Origin: Sphaerisporangium aureirubrum
GTDB taxonomy: Bacteria > Actinomycetota > Actinomycetes > Streptosporangiales > Streptosporangiaceae
DNA length: 64,000 nt
Reading direction: 5' to 3'
NCBI RefSeq assembly: GCF_042658925.1
Contig: NZ_JBHSRF010000003.1
Span: forward strand, 1 to 64,000
The notes under the pieces are model-generated. The model saw nothing but the letters and a program-made list of their open reading frames with translations. It had not been told where the DNA came from and did no database searches. The translations under genes and the position numbers were made by a program. This document shows positions 25,370-33,874 of the stretch, piece by piece (within the stretch, counting starts at the first letter, position 1; each line of letters starts with the position of its first letter).

Positions 25370-26811
25370 CGGTGCTCGGGCTGTGGCTTACGCACGTGCG
25401 GGAGTGCCCGGAGCGGGTGGCGATCCGCACCCGCGGCCGCGCGGTCACCTACCGGGAGCTGGAGCGGCACGCCGCCCGGTACCGGGACGGGGTCGCGGCC
25501 GTGCACGGGACCGACCCCGTGGTGGTCGCCTGCGCGGACCCCGTGGAGACGGTGGCCGCGATCCTCGGCGCCATGGCGGCGGGGCGGCCGTTCGTGCCGG
25601 TGGACGTGCGGACCCCGGCGTCCCGCCTCGCCATGGTCCTGGACGGGACCCGCCCCAGGCTCGTGCTCGCCGACGGGCCGGGCACGGTGGCCATGGGGCG
25701 CACCGGGACGAGCCGCCGCGTCGTCACCGCCGGGGAACTCCCGGAGGGGGACACCGACCCGGGCCGGTGGGCGGCGGAGGCGGACCGCGGGTACATCTAC
25801 TTCACCTCGGGCACCACCGGCCGGCCCAAGGGCTTCACGGCCACGCTGGGAGCGATCGCGCACTTCGTCACCTGGGAGATCGCCGAGTTCGGGATCACCC
25901 CGGGAACCGTGGTCTCCTCGCTCACCTCCCCGGGCTTCGACGCGTTCCTCCGCGACGCCTTCGTCCCGCTGTGTGCCGGAGGCACCATGTGCGCGGCCCC
26001 GCGCAGCGCTCTGGCCGGGGTCGGCCTGGCCCGTTGGCTGGCCGCCACGGGGGTGCACGTCCTGCACTGCGTCCCCACCGTCTTCCGCACCCTGTACGCG
26101 CTCGGCCTGACCCCGGACTCCCTGCCCGACCTGCGCACCGTCCTGCTGGCCGGGGAGCCCCTGCGGGCCGCCGACGTGCGCTGGTGGCGCGGCCTGTACG
26201 GCGACGGCAAGGAGCTGGTGAACCTCTACGGCCCGTCCGAGACCACCATGACCAAGCTCTTCCACCGCGTCACGGAGGCCGACCAGCACGCCGAGCGGGT
26301 GCCGGTGGGCGTGCCCATGCCGGGGGTGGGCGTGCGCCTGCTGGGCGGGGAGGACGTGGGCGAGGTGGAGCTGCGGGTGCCCTTCCCGCTGCCCGGGTAC
26401 CTCGGCGGGGACCCGGGCAGCTTCGACCCGGCCGACCCGCACGCGTACCGCACCGGCGACCTCGGCAGGTTCCGCCCGGACGGCGCGCTGGAGCTGCTCG
26501 GCCGCCGCGACCGCCAGGTGAAGCTGCGCGGCGTACGGGTGGAGCTGGACGACGTGGCCGGGGTCCTGCTGCGCCACCCCGCCGTGCACGACGTGCACGT
26601 CACGATGGAGGGCGAGGACTCCGAGGCCACCCTGCGCGCCCACGTGGTCTGGTCGGGCACCTGGGACGTGCATGACCTGCTGCGCCACGCCCGCGAGCAC
26701 CTCCCGTCCGGCATGGTGCCGGCGGCGTTCGTCCGGCTGGACGCCCTGCCGCGCACGCTGAACGGCAAGGTCGACCGCGCGGGCCTCGCCCGGGTGACGG
26801 CCGCGCCATGA
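25366..26811 (+). CDS. Free-standing NRPS adenylation domain (AMP-binding enzyme)
   Basis: 481 residues. Core motifs: A3 YFTSGTTGRPKG (145-156), A5 NLYGPSETT (286-294), A7 YRTGDLGRF, A8 GRRDRQVKLRGVRVEL and A10 LNGK with catalytic Lys468. It activates a carboxylic acid, probably an amino acid, as AMP ester and loads the carrier protein at 33617. By eye the ten specificity positions read about D-A-R-H-L-A-L-M-T-K; the Asp fits an alpha-amino acid, but the rest matches no code I know. It has no fused carrier domain. Overlaps both neighbours by ATGA. Confidence 0.88.
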   Translation: MTVLGLWLTHVRECPERVAIRTRGRAVTYRELERHAARYRDGVAAVHGTDPVVVACADPVETVAAILGAMAAGRPFVPVDVRTPASRLAMVLDGTRPRLVLADGPGTVAMGRTGTSRRVVTAGELPEGDTDPGRWAAEADRGYIYFTSGTTGRPKGFTATLGAIAHFVTWEIAEFGITPGTVVSSLTSPGFDAFLRDAFVPLCAGGTMCAAPRSALAGVGLARWLAATGVHVLHCVPTVFRTLYALGLTPDSLPDLRTVLLAGEPLRAADVRWWRGLYGDGKELVNLYGPSETTMTKLFHRVTEADQHAERVPVGVPMPGVGVRLLGGEDVGEVELRVPFPLPGYLGGDPGSFDPADPHAYRTGDLGRFRPDGALELLGRRDRQVKLRGVRVELDDVAGVLLRHPAVHDVHVTMEGEDSEATLRAHVVWSGTWDVHDLLRHAREHLPSGMVPAAFVRLDALPRTLNGKVDRAGLARVTAAP

Positions 26812-27800
26812 TCAGAATCGGCCTGCTCGGCGCCACCGGGATCGCGGGACGCGCCGTCCTCGCCCCGGCGGCGGCGCTCCCCGGCGTCGCGGTGACCGCC
26901 GTGGCGGCCGGCGACCACGACCGGGCCCTGGCGTTCGGCGCGGAGCACGGCGCCCTGCGGGTGCACCGCTCGTACGCGGACCTGCTGGCCGACCCCGGCG
27001 TGGACGCCGTCTACATCTCCACCCACCCGGCGGGCCACTTCGCCCTCGCGCTCGCCGCGCTGCGCGCCGGCAAGCACGCCCTGGTGGAGAAGCCGCTCTG
27101 CCTCGGCGCGTGCGAGGCCGAGACGCTGCGCCTGGCCCAGCGGGACGCGAAGGTCTGCCTGGCCGAGGCGGTGATGTCGGCCCACCACCCGTGGACGGCC
27201 GAGGTGACCGCCATGGCGGAGGCCCACGGCCTCGGCGCCGTCCGCCGGGTGCGCACCGACCTGGTCTTCGACCGCCGCGACGGCCTCGGCTACCGCGCCT
27301 TCCCCGAGCTCGGCGGCGGCGCCTTCCTGGACACCGCGCCGTACTGGCTGCAGATGCTCCAGGCCTGGCGCGGGCTGGACGTCACGGCCGCGGCGGGCAG
27401 GTCCGCCTTCGACGGCCCGAACGGCACCGACGCCGAGTTCGAGGCCGAGCTCACCTACCCGGACGGGGTCACCGCGACACTGGCCTGCGGCCTGTCCGGC
27501 CCCTACCGGGCCGACCACACCTTCACCTGCGAGGCAGGCACCCTGCGGGTCCGCGACTTCCTGCGGCCCGCGCGCGGGACGTTCCAGCTCAACGTGTTCG
27601 TCACCCCGGACGGCGGCCCCAGGAAGACCGTGGGGTTCGCCCCGGCCGGTTACTACGAACGGCAGCTCGCGGCGTTCCTGGACCTGACGGCCGACCCCGG
27701 CCGGTCCGCCGCCGGGCTCGGCGACGCGGCGCGGCGGGCGGCGCTCACCGAACGGATACGGCTCAGCGCGCTGCGGGCGCACGACGAGGGAGGCCGGTGA
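26808..27800 (+). CDS. Gfo/Idh/MocA-family NAD(P)-dependent oxidoreductase
   Basis: 330 residues. The N-terminal Rossmann fold begins IRIGLLGATGIAGRAVL, a GxxGxxG variant, and carries the family EKP motif in HALVEKPLCLG (about 90-100), whose Lys is catalytic. The C-terminal alpha/beta domain (about 120-310) contains GGGAFLDTAPYWLQML, matching the GGGxxxDxGxY/H pattern. Members oxidise or reduce sugars, inositols or related hydroxy compounds. In this cluster it could make a building block or tailor a sugar-like part. Overlaps the adenylation gene by ATGA and the kinase gene by one base. Confidence 0.85.
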   Translation: MIRIGLLGATGIAGRAVLAPAAALPGVAVTAVAAGDHDRALAFGAEHGALRVHRSYADLLADPGVDAVYISTHPAGHFALALAALRAGKHALVEKPLCLGACEAETLRLAQRDAKVCLAEAVMSAHHPWTAEVTAMAEAHGLGAVRRVRTDLVFDRRDGLGYRAFPELGGGAFLDTAPYWLQMLQAWRGLDVTAAAGRSAFDGPNGTDAEFEAELTYPDGVTATLACGLSGPYRADHTFTCEAGTLRVRDFLRPARGTFQLNVFVTPDGGPRKTVGFAPAGYYERQLAAFLDLTADPGRSAAGLGDAARRAALTERIRLSALRAHDEGGR

Positions 27801-28798
27801 TGGTGCACACCAAGCGGCGGCTGCGCCCCGAACAGGTGGCCGAGCTGATCACGGGTGCGCTCGGCAGGCCCGTGACGTCCCAGCGGGAGCTCAAGGACGG
27901 CTCGTACGCCGCCCTGTGGCGGGCCCGGATGCGCGACGGGGACGACGTGGTGCTCAAGCTCGCCCCGCCGCCCGAGGTGGAACTGCTCACCTACGAGCGG
28001 GACATCATCCGCACCGAGGCCCTCTTCTACGAGCTCGCCGCCGCCACCGGCGTCCCGATGCCCACCCTGCTGCACGCCGACCTGGACGGCGCCGCCCCGT
28101 TCCTGATCATGACGGCCGTGGACGGCGTCCCGTGGTACCGCGTCCGCGAGTCCCTCAAGGACGCCGCCAGGCGGGAGCTGCGTGCCGAGCTCGGCCGCCA
28201 CGTCGCCGCCCTGCACGCCATCACCGGCACCACGTACGGCTACCCGCAGTCCCCGGGGCTGGCCGGGCCCACCTGGCGGGCCGCGTTCCTCGCCATGGTC
28301 GACGCGATCCTCGCCGACGGCACCCGCCACCGGGCGGACCTGCCGATGCCGGTGCCGGAGATCGCGGCCGTCGTGCGCGCGCACGCCGGGGCGCTGGACG
28401 AGGCGGGCACACCGGTGCTCGTGCACTTCGACCTGTGGCCGGGCAACGTCCTGCTCGACCTGGACGGCGACCGGCCGAGGATCGCCGGGCTGGTGGACCA
28501 CGAACGGGCCTTCTGGGGCGACCCGCTGGCGGACTTCGTCTCGCTGGACGTGTTCGGCACCAGCGAGACGGACGAGGACCTGGTGGGCGGGTACCGGGAG
28601 GCCGGCGGGCCGGCGGCGTTCACCCGGGGCGCCCGGGCCCGGCTCGCGCTGTACCGGATCTACCTGTACCTGATCATGCTGGTCGAGGTGGGCCCGCGCG
28701 GGTTCGAAGGAGAGGCGGTCAGGGAGCAGCACGAGTACACCGGCCGGATGCTGCTCAAGCAGTTCGACGTGCTCAAGGCCGGTGCGCGGCAGCCCTAG
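27800..28798 (+). CDS. Aminoglycoside phosphotransferase (APH)-fold kinase
   Basis: 332 residues. The protein-kinase-like fold has the nucleotide Lys in DVVLKLAPP, the Brenner loop HFDLWPGN (His209, Asp211 catalytic, Asn216) and the DFG-equivalent GLVDHERAFWGDP (Asp233). It would phosphorylate a hydroxyl of a small molecule with ATP or GTP. In a biosynthetic cluster this may be a self-resistance or prodrug step, or phosphorylation of a biosynthetic intermediate. ATG 27800 overlaps the preceding stop by one base (TGATG). A 19-base gap separates it from the transporter genes. Confidence 0.85.
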   Translation: MVHTKRRLRPEQVAELITGALGRPVTSQRELKDGSYAALWRARMRDGDDVVLKLAPPPEVELLTYERDIIRTEALFYELAAATGVPMPTLLHADLDGAAPFLIMTAVDGVPWYRVRESLKDAARRELRAELGRHVAALHAITGTTYGYPQSPGLAGPTWRAAFLAMVDAILADGTRHRADLPMPVPEIAAVVRAHAGALDEAGTPVLVHFDLWPGNVLLDLDGDRPRIAGLVDHERAFWGDPLADFVSLDVFGTSETDEDLVGGYREAGGPAAFTRGARARLALYRIYLYLIMLVEVGPRGFEGEAVREQHEYTGRMLLKQFDVLKAGARQP

Positions 28799-28817
28799 GC
28801 GGACGGAAAGGCGGAAG

Positions 28818-30608
28818 ATGCGGGAGCGGATCGCCCTGTTGTCGTTCCTGCGCGCCGCCGGCCCGGCGCCGCTCGCCGGGCTCGGCGTGATCCTGCTGGT
28901 GAACGCCGTGGCGCCCCCCGTGACGGCGGTCACCATGGCGTACGTGCTGCGCTCGGGTGGGACGGACGCGCTGACGGCGGCGCTGGCCATGGGCGGGGTG
29001 GTGCTCGCCGGGCAGCTGGCGTTGTCGTTCCAGCAGCCGCTCACCCTGCTGGCGTCCGCCCGCATCGACGGCGCGTTCCGCACCAGGATCGCCGCGCTCG
29101 CCCTGGGGGCCGCGACGCTCGACCTGGTGGAACGCCAGCGGGTGCGGAGCCTGATGGCCGTCGCGACCGCCGAGCCGGACGACTGGGCCACCAAGACGCC
29201 CGCCGACGGCGCGCTCGCCCAGCTCAGCACGCTGATGCGCTACCTCGGCCTGGTGCTGTGCGCCGCCGTGCTCGCCGCCTGGTCGTGGTGGCTGGTCCCC
29301 GCCGTGGTGCTCCCGGCGCTGGCGGTGCGCGCGCTCATCGGGCAGGGCTGGATCCGGCACTTCCGGGTCTGGCTGGCCAGCGTCGGGGACCGCAGGTGGT
29401 TCGAGTACTGGGCCGGTGTCACGTCCGCGCCCGCGGAGGGCAAGGAACTGCGGGTGTTCGGCGCGGCGGACTGGGTGCTCGCGCACTACCGGCGGCACGT
29501 GCTGGCCCACCTGGAGCCGCTGTGGGCCGACGACCGCCGTGTCATGCGCGACCACTGGCTGCGCGTCGTGCTGGCCGTGGTGCCCCTCGCCGTGGTCTAC
29601 GTGTGGGTCGGCCTCGGCACGGTCGACGGCCACGGCTCGCTCGCCCTCGCCGCCGCCGTGTTCACCGCCTCCTGGTCCACGTACGTGGTCGTCGCCGGCA
29701 CCGGCGACATCATCTCCCTCGAAGGCGCCCTCCCGGTGTTCCGCGCGGCCCGCGACCTGGAACACCTCCTGGCCCCCGCCGAGGGCGCGGACCGCGACGG
29801 GGCCGCGCGGGAGGCGGCCGCGGTGCCGGAACGGCCGCCGCTGATCCGGTTCGAAGGGGTGCGGTTCGCCTATCCCGGGACGGCGCGGCCCGTCCTGGAC
29901 GGGCTGGACCTGGAGATCAGGCCGGGGGAGCTGCTGGCCGTGGTGGGGTTGAACGGCGCGGGCAAGTCGACGCTGACGACGCTGCTGGCGGGGCTGTACC
30001 GGCCGGACGCCGGGCGGATCACCGCGGACGGCGCCGACGTCGCGGACCTCCCCGGCTGGGCGTCCCGGCTGGCCGTGGTGCACCAGGGCTTCGTCAGGTA
30101 CCACCTCCCGCTGGAGCGGAACGTCGCCCTCGGGGAGGCGGACGTGGCCGCCAGGGAAGGGGCCGTACGGGACGCGGGCCTCGCCGCGCTGGCTGCGCGG
30201 CTGGACGGGGCGCCGCTGTCCACCGCCCAGCCCGGCGGGGTCGACCTGTCCGGCGGCCAGTGGCAGCTCGTCGCGCTGGCCCGCGCCCTGTACGCGATCC
30301 GCACCAGGGCCCGCGTGCTGGTGCTGGACGAGCCCACCGCCCACCTGGACGTCCGCACCGAGCACGAGCTGTTCCAGCGCCTGGCGGGAATCGTCCGGGG
30401 CCGCAGCGTCGTGCTGATCTCGCACCGCCTGGCGACGGTGCGGCAGGCCGACCGCATCGTGCTGCTGGACGGCGGCCGCATCGCCGAGTCCGGCACCCAC
30501 GACGAGCTGATGGCCATGGGCGGCCGCTACGCCGCGATGTGGCTCCTCCAGTCCCGCCGCTTCGCCGAGGGCTACGACGACCGGCTGGAAGCGGGGGGCG
30601 TGCGATGA
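28818..30608 (+). CDS. ABC half-transporter 1 (permease-ATPase fusion, exporter type)
   Basis: 596 residues from ATG 28818. The first 320 residues hold about five to six membrane helices. The C-terminal ATPase has Walker A GLNGAGKST (377-385), Q-loop in VVHQGFVRY, signature LSGGQWQLVALARAL, Walker B VLVLDEPTAHLD and switch His in LISHRLATV. The variant GGQW signature is common in peptide and natural-product exporters. It pairs with the next gene to make a heterodimeric exporter of the cluster product. Overlaps it by ATGA. Confidence 0.88.
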   Translation: MRERIALLSFLRAAGPAPLAGLGVILLVNAVAPPVTAVTMAYVLRSGGTDALTAALAMGGVVLAGQLALSFQQPLTLLASARIDGAFRTRIAALALGAATLDLVERQRVRSLMAVATAEPDDWATKTPADGALAQLSTLMRYLGLVLCAAVLAAWSWWLVPAVVLPALAVRALIGQGWIRHFRVWLASVGDRRWFEYWAGVTSAPAEGKELRVFGAADWVLAHYRRHVLAHLEPLWADDRRVMRDHWLRVVLAVVPLAVVYVWVGLGTVDGHGSLALAAAVFTASWSTYVVVAGTGDIISLEGALPVFRAARDLEHLLAPAEGADRDGAAREAAAVPERPPLIRFEGVRFAYPGTARPVLDGLDLEIRPGELLAVVGLNGAGKSTLTTLLAGLYRPDAGRITADGADVADLPGWASRLAVVHQGFVRYHLPLERNVALGEADVAAREGAVRDAGLAALAARLDGAPLSTAQPGGVDLSGGQWQLVALARALYAIRTRARVLVLDEPTAHLDVRTEHELFQRLAGIVRGRSVVLISHRLATVRQADRIVLLDGGRIAESGTHDELMAMGGRYAAMWLLQSRRFAEGYDDRLEAGGVR

Positions 30609-32365
30609 CCGGCTACCCGCGGGTGTGGCGCATGATGATGGCGCTGTGCTGGCGCGAGCGTCCCCGCGCCACCGCGACCCTGCTCGCCGCGACCCTCGTC
30701 ACCACCGGCGCCGTCGCCGCGCTCGGCCTCACGCTGAAGGTTCTCGTGGACGCGGTCCAGGCGGGCGACCGCACGGCCGTCGTGATCGGCGCGACCGGCG
30801 CGGCCCTGGCGTTCGGCGCGCACTGGGGCCTCGGCCACCTCGTCCACCTGATGACGGTCAAGCTGGTCGAACGGGTCAGCCTGTCCCGCGTGGAGCCGGA
30901 GATCATGGGGATCTGCGCCGGCCTGCCGGGCATCGAGCACCTGGAACGGCCGGAGTTCCTCGACCGTGTCACCGCGCTGCGCGGCAGGAGCGGCGCCATC
31001 GTGGACTCCGCGTGGGCGGTGCTCCAGGCCGTGGCGTCCGCGCTCGGCCTCGCCGTCACGCTGGCCGTGCTCGGCAGCGTCAACCCGTGGCTGCTGCTCC
31101 TGCTGGCCTGCGCCGCCGGGCAGCTGTGGCTGGAACGGCGGGGCAAGCGCGGCGTCGCCGCCGCCGACCTGGCCTCCGCCCCCGACCTGCGGCTGCACCG
31201 GCACCTGTACCGGGACGTCTGCGTGGAGCCCGCCGCGCTCGCCGAGGTGCGCACCGGCGCGGCGGCGGGCGACCTGCTGGCGTCGCAGGCCGAGGCGTGG
31301 CGGCGGGCCACGGCCGTCCGGTTCCGCGCCGCGCTGGCCGCCGCGGCGTGGTCGTCGGCCGGGTGGGTGGTGTTCGCCACGGGGTTCGCCGGGGCCATCG
31401 CCCTGGTCGCCTCCACCGGCTCCCCCGGCCAGATCGTGCTGGCCGCGACGGTGGGCGCGCAGCTGCGCGGGGTCGTCGAGGCGGTGCTGCGCCGCTCGGC
31501 CCAGGCGGGCGGCCACCGCCGGGTGCTGGCGCCGTACCTGTGGCTGCGCGACTACGCCGCCGGGCACGCCGCCACCGCCGGACAGGTTCCGCCGGAGCGG
31601 CTGCGCTCGGGCATCGAGCTGTCCGGGGTGACCTTCGCCTACCCGGGCGCCGCGGAGCCCGCGGTGCGGGAGGTGTCCGCCGTGCTGCCCGCCGGGTCGG
31701 TGGTCGCGCTGGTCGGCGAGTACGGCTCCGGCAAGACCACGCTGGTGAAGCTGCTCGCCAAGCTCTACCGGCCCGCCTCGGGAAGGATCACCGTCGATGG
31801 CGCCGACCTGGAACGGCTGGACACCGCCGGGTGGCGGGCGGCGTCGAGCGCCGCCTTCCAGGACTTCGGCAGGTACCAGACCACCTTCGCCGACGCGGTC
31901 ACCATGGGCGCCCCGCCCCGCGACCTGGTGGCGGCGGTCGAGGCCGCCGGCGCGGACGAGCTGGTGGCGCGGCTGCCGGACGGCGGCGCCACCCTGCTCG
32001 GCGCCCGGTTCGGCGGCGTCGAGCTGTCGGAGGGCCAGTGGCAGAAGGTCGCCCTCGCCCGGGCCTGCGCGCGCCCGGCGCCGTTGCTGTTCATCCTCGA
32101 CGAACCGACGGCCTCGCTGGACGCGCCCAGCGAGCACGCCGTGTTCACCGGGTACATCCGGCGGTCGCGCGCCATCGCGGCGGCCACCGGGGCGATCACC
32201 GTCATCGTGTCGCACAGGTTCTCCACCGTCGCCGAGGCCGATCTGATCCTGGTCATGGCGCACGGCAGGCTGACCGAGGCCGGCACGCACGAGGAGCTGC
32301 TGGCGGCGGGCGGTGACTACGCCGCCCTGTACGGCGTGCAGGCCACCGCCTACGCGGCCGGTTAG
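30605..32365 (+). CDS. ABC half-transporter 2 (permease-ATPase fusion)
   Basis: 586 residues. Membrane part about 1-330 with five to six helices; ATPase with Walker A GEYGSGKTT (371-379), signature LSEGQWQKVALARA, Walker B LLFILDEPTASLD and switch His in IVSHRFST. Both this and the first half-transporter use EGQW/GGQW-type signatures, so both sites may be active. The start ATG 30605 overlaps the preceding stop. With its partner it most likely exports the product or confers self-immunity. Confidence 0.88.
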   Translation: MTGYPRVWRMMMALCWRERPRATATLLAATLVTTGAVAALGLTLKVLVDAVQAGDRTAVVIGATGAALAFGAHWGLGHLVHLMTVKLVERVSLSRVEPEIMGICAGLPGIEHLERPEFLDRVTALRGRSGAIVDSAWAVLQAVASALGLAVTLAVLGSVNPWLLLLLACAAGQLWLERRGKRGVAAADLASAPDLRLHRHLYRDVCVEPAALAEVRTGAAAGDLLASQAEAWRRATAVRFRAALAAAAWSSAGWVVFATGFAGAIALVASTGSPGQIVLAATVGAQLRGVVEAVLRRSAQAGGHRRVLAPYLWLRDYAAGHAATAGQVPPERLRSGIELSGVTFAYPGAAEPAVREVSAVLPAGSVVALVGEYGSGKTTLVKLLAKLYRPASGRITVDGADLERLDTAGWRAASSAAFQDFGRYQTTFADAVTMGAPPRDLVAAVEAAGADELVARLPDGGATLLGARFGGVELSEGQWQKVALARACARPAPLLFILDEPTASLDAPSEHAVFTGYIRRSRAIAAATGAITVIVSHRFSTVAEADLILVMAHGRLTEAGTHEELLAAGGDYAALYGVQATAYAAG

Positions 32366-32410
32366 CGGCCTCCCTTTTCGAGCACGAGCACGAGCCCCCG
32401 GGAGATCCAC

Positions 32411-33613
32411 GTGACACCCCAGAGCGATCGACTCTTCACCGAGAACCGATCAAGCAGGACGCTGACCCCGGTGGAGTTCGCCGACGTCAAGCGCAAGGCC
32501 GCGCTGCGGTCCAAGACCCGGCGCCGGATCGGCGAGGACGCCGGCTACGCCACCGACCTGCCGCAGGAGCTCAGCCTCCAGCTGACCTACGCCTGCAACC
32601 TGCGCTGCACCCACTGCTACCAGTGGAACGAGCAGGGCTTCTTCCGCGAGTTCGGCATCGAGAAGGTCCGCAACGAGCTGGACCTCGCGATCCTTGAGCG
32701 GCTGCTCAGGGAGACCGCGGAGCTGAAGCCGAAGACGTTCCTGTGGGGCGGCGAGCCGTTGATGTACCGCAGGCTGCCCGAGCTGACGGAGCTGCTGGAG
32801 CGCTACCCGCGCAAGGTCAACATCTGCACCAACGGCCTGCTGATCAAGCGCAACCTGCCGCACCTGCTGCGGCTCGGCGACAACCTCAACCTCACGGTCA
32901 GCCTGGACGGCCTCGGCGCCGACCACGAGGCGCTGCGCGGCCCCCGGTCGTTCGACAGGACCGTCGACAACATCAGGGCCGTGCTGGACCTGCGGCGCAG
33001 CGGCGAGTACAAGGGCGAGCTGACCGTCAACTGCATGGTCAGCAACGAGACCGTGGGCAAGTTGTACGAGTTCATGGAGTGGGCCGAGGACCTCGGCGTG
33101 CACTCGGTGTACTTCCAGTTGCCGTGGTTCATCAGCCCCGAGGTCGCCGCGCAGATGGACGAGGTGTACGCCCGCGACTTCGCCTGGCTGGGCACGCCCC
33201 CCGCCCCCGGCACCGCCACCTGGCACTCGTACACCTACCACATCGCCCCCGAGAACGTCCCGGTGCTGCACGAGTCGATGCGCAGGCTGGCGGAGCGCGT
33301 CTGGCGGGTCTGGATCCGCTACCAGCCGGAGGTCACCCTCGGCGACGTCACCGACTTCGTGATCGGCCGCACCAGCCCGGTCGCGCAGCGCTCCAAGTGC
33401 CTCGCGGTGTCCAACCGCCTGGAGGTGCACGCCGACGGCAAGGTGAGCTCCTGCAAGTTCTTCCCCGAGTTCGTGGTCGGCGAGATGGGCGAGGGCTCGG
33501 TCGCCGACGTGTGGCACGGCGAGACCTTCCGGCGGGTGCGCTCGGTCCTGCGCTCCACCGGGCTCATGCCGGTCTGCTCCAAGTGCTTCCTGCTCTACGA
33601 GAACGGAGTGTGA
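32411..33613 (+). CDS. Radical SAM/SPASM enzyme of the carrier-protein cluster
   Basis: 400 residues from GTG 32411, with GGGAG eight bases upstream. The cluster motif is C62-N-L-R-C66-T-H-C69, followed by YQWNEQG; the GGEP motif is in FLWGGEPLMYR. The SPASM part has KCLAVSNRLEVHADGKVSSC, then KFFPEF, and CSKCFLLYENGV at the very end. Such enzymes make C-C, C-S or C-N bonds on peptides or, in some pathways, on carrier-bound residues. No precursor peptide gene is visible, and the carrier protein starts 3 bases later, so a carrier-bound amino acid is the most economical substrate. That is an inference. Confidence 0.85.
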   Translation: MTPQSDRLFTENRSSRTLTPVEFADVKRKAALRSKTRRRIGEDAGYATDLPQELSLQLTYACNLRCTHCYQWNEQGFFREFGIEKVRNELDLAILERLLRETAELKPKTFLWGGEPLMYRRLPELTELLERYPRKVNICTNGLLIKRNLPHLLRLGDNLNLTVSLDGLGADHEALRGPRSFDRTVDNIRAVLDLRRSGEYKGELTVNCMVSNETVGKLYEFMEWAEDLGVHSVYFQLPWFISPEVAAQMDEVYARDFAWLGTPPAPGTATWHSYTYHIAPENVPVLHESMRRLAERVWRVWIRYQPEVTLGDVTDFVIGRTSPVAQRSKCLAVSNRLEVHADGKVSSCKFFPEFVVGEMGEGSVADVWHGETFRRVRSVLRSTGLMPVCSKCFLLYENGV

Positions 33614-33616
33614 CAG

Positions 33617-33874
33617 ATGGACCAGGTGCTGGTCAGGGTGAAGCAGCTGCTCGCGCGGGCTCTCGGCGACGAGACGATGGCCGAGCACATCGGCGACGAC
33701 GACGACATCATCCAGGGCCTCGGGCTGGACTCGGTCCAGCTGATCGGCTTCCTGCTCACCGTCGAGGACGAGTACGACCTGGAGCTGGACTTCGACCGGC
33801 TGGAGATCGACGGGCTGTACTCGGTGCGGGCCTTCTGCGAGTTCGTGCTGTCGCACGGCCCCGTGCACACGTGA
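33617..33874 (+). CDS. Acyl/peptidyl carrier protein
   Basis: 85 residues, a single carrier domain. The phosphopantetheine attachment site is Ser39 in GLGLDSVQLIGFL, followed by an acidic helix (VEDEYDLELDF) as in stand-alone ACPs. It would tether the intermediate activated by the adenylation enzyme at 25366 and present it to the condensation and radical SAM enzymes. It starts 3 bases after the radical SAM stop and overlaps the next gene by GTGA. No phosphopantetheinyl transferase gene lies in the window. Confidence 0.9.
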   Translation: MDQVLVRVKQLLARALGDETMAEHIGDDDDIIQGLGLDSVQLIGFLLTVEDEYDLELDFDRLEIDGLYSVRAFCEFVLSHGPVHT

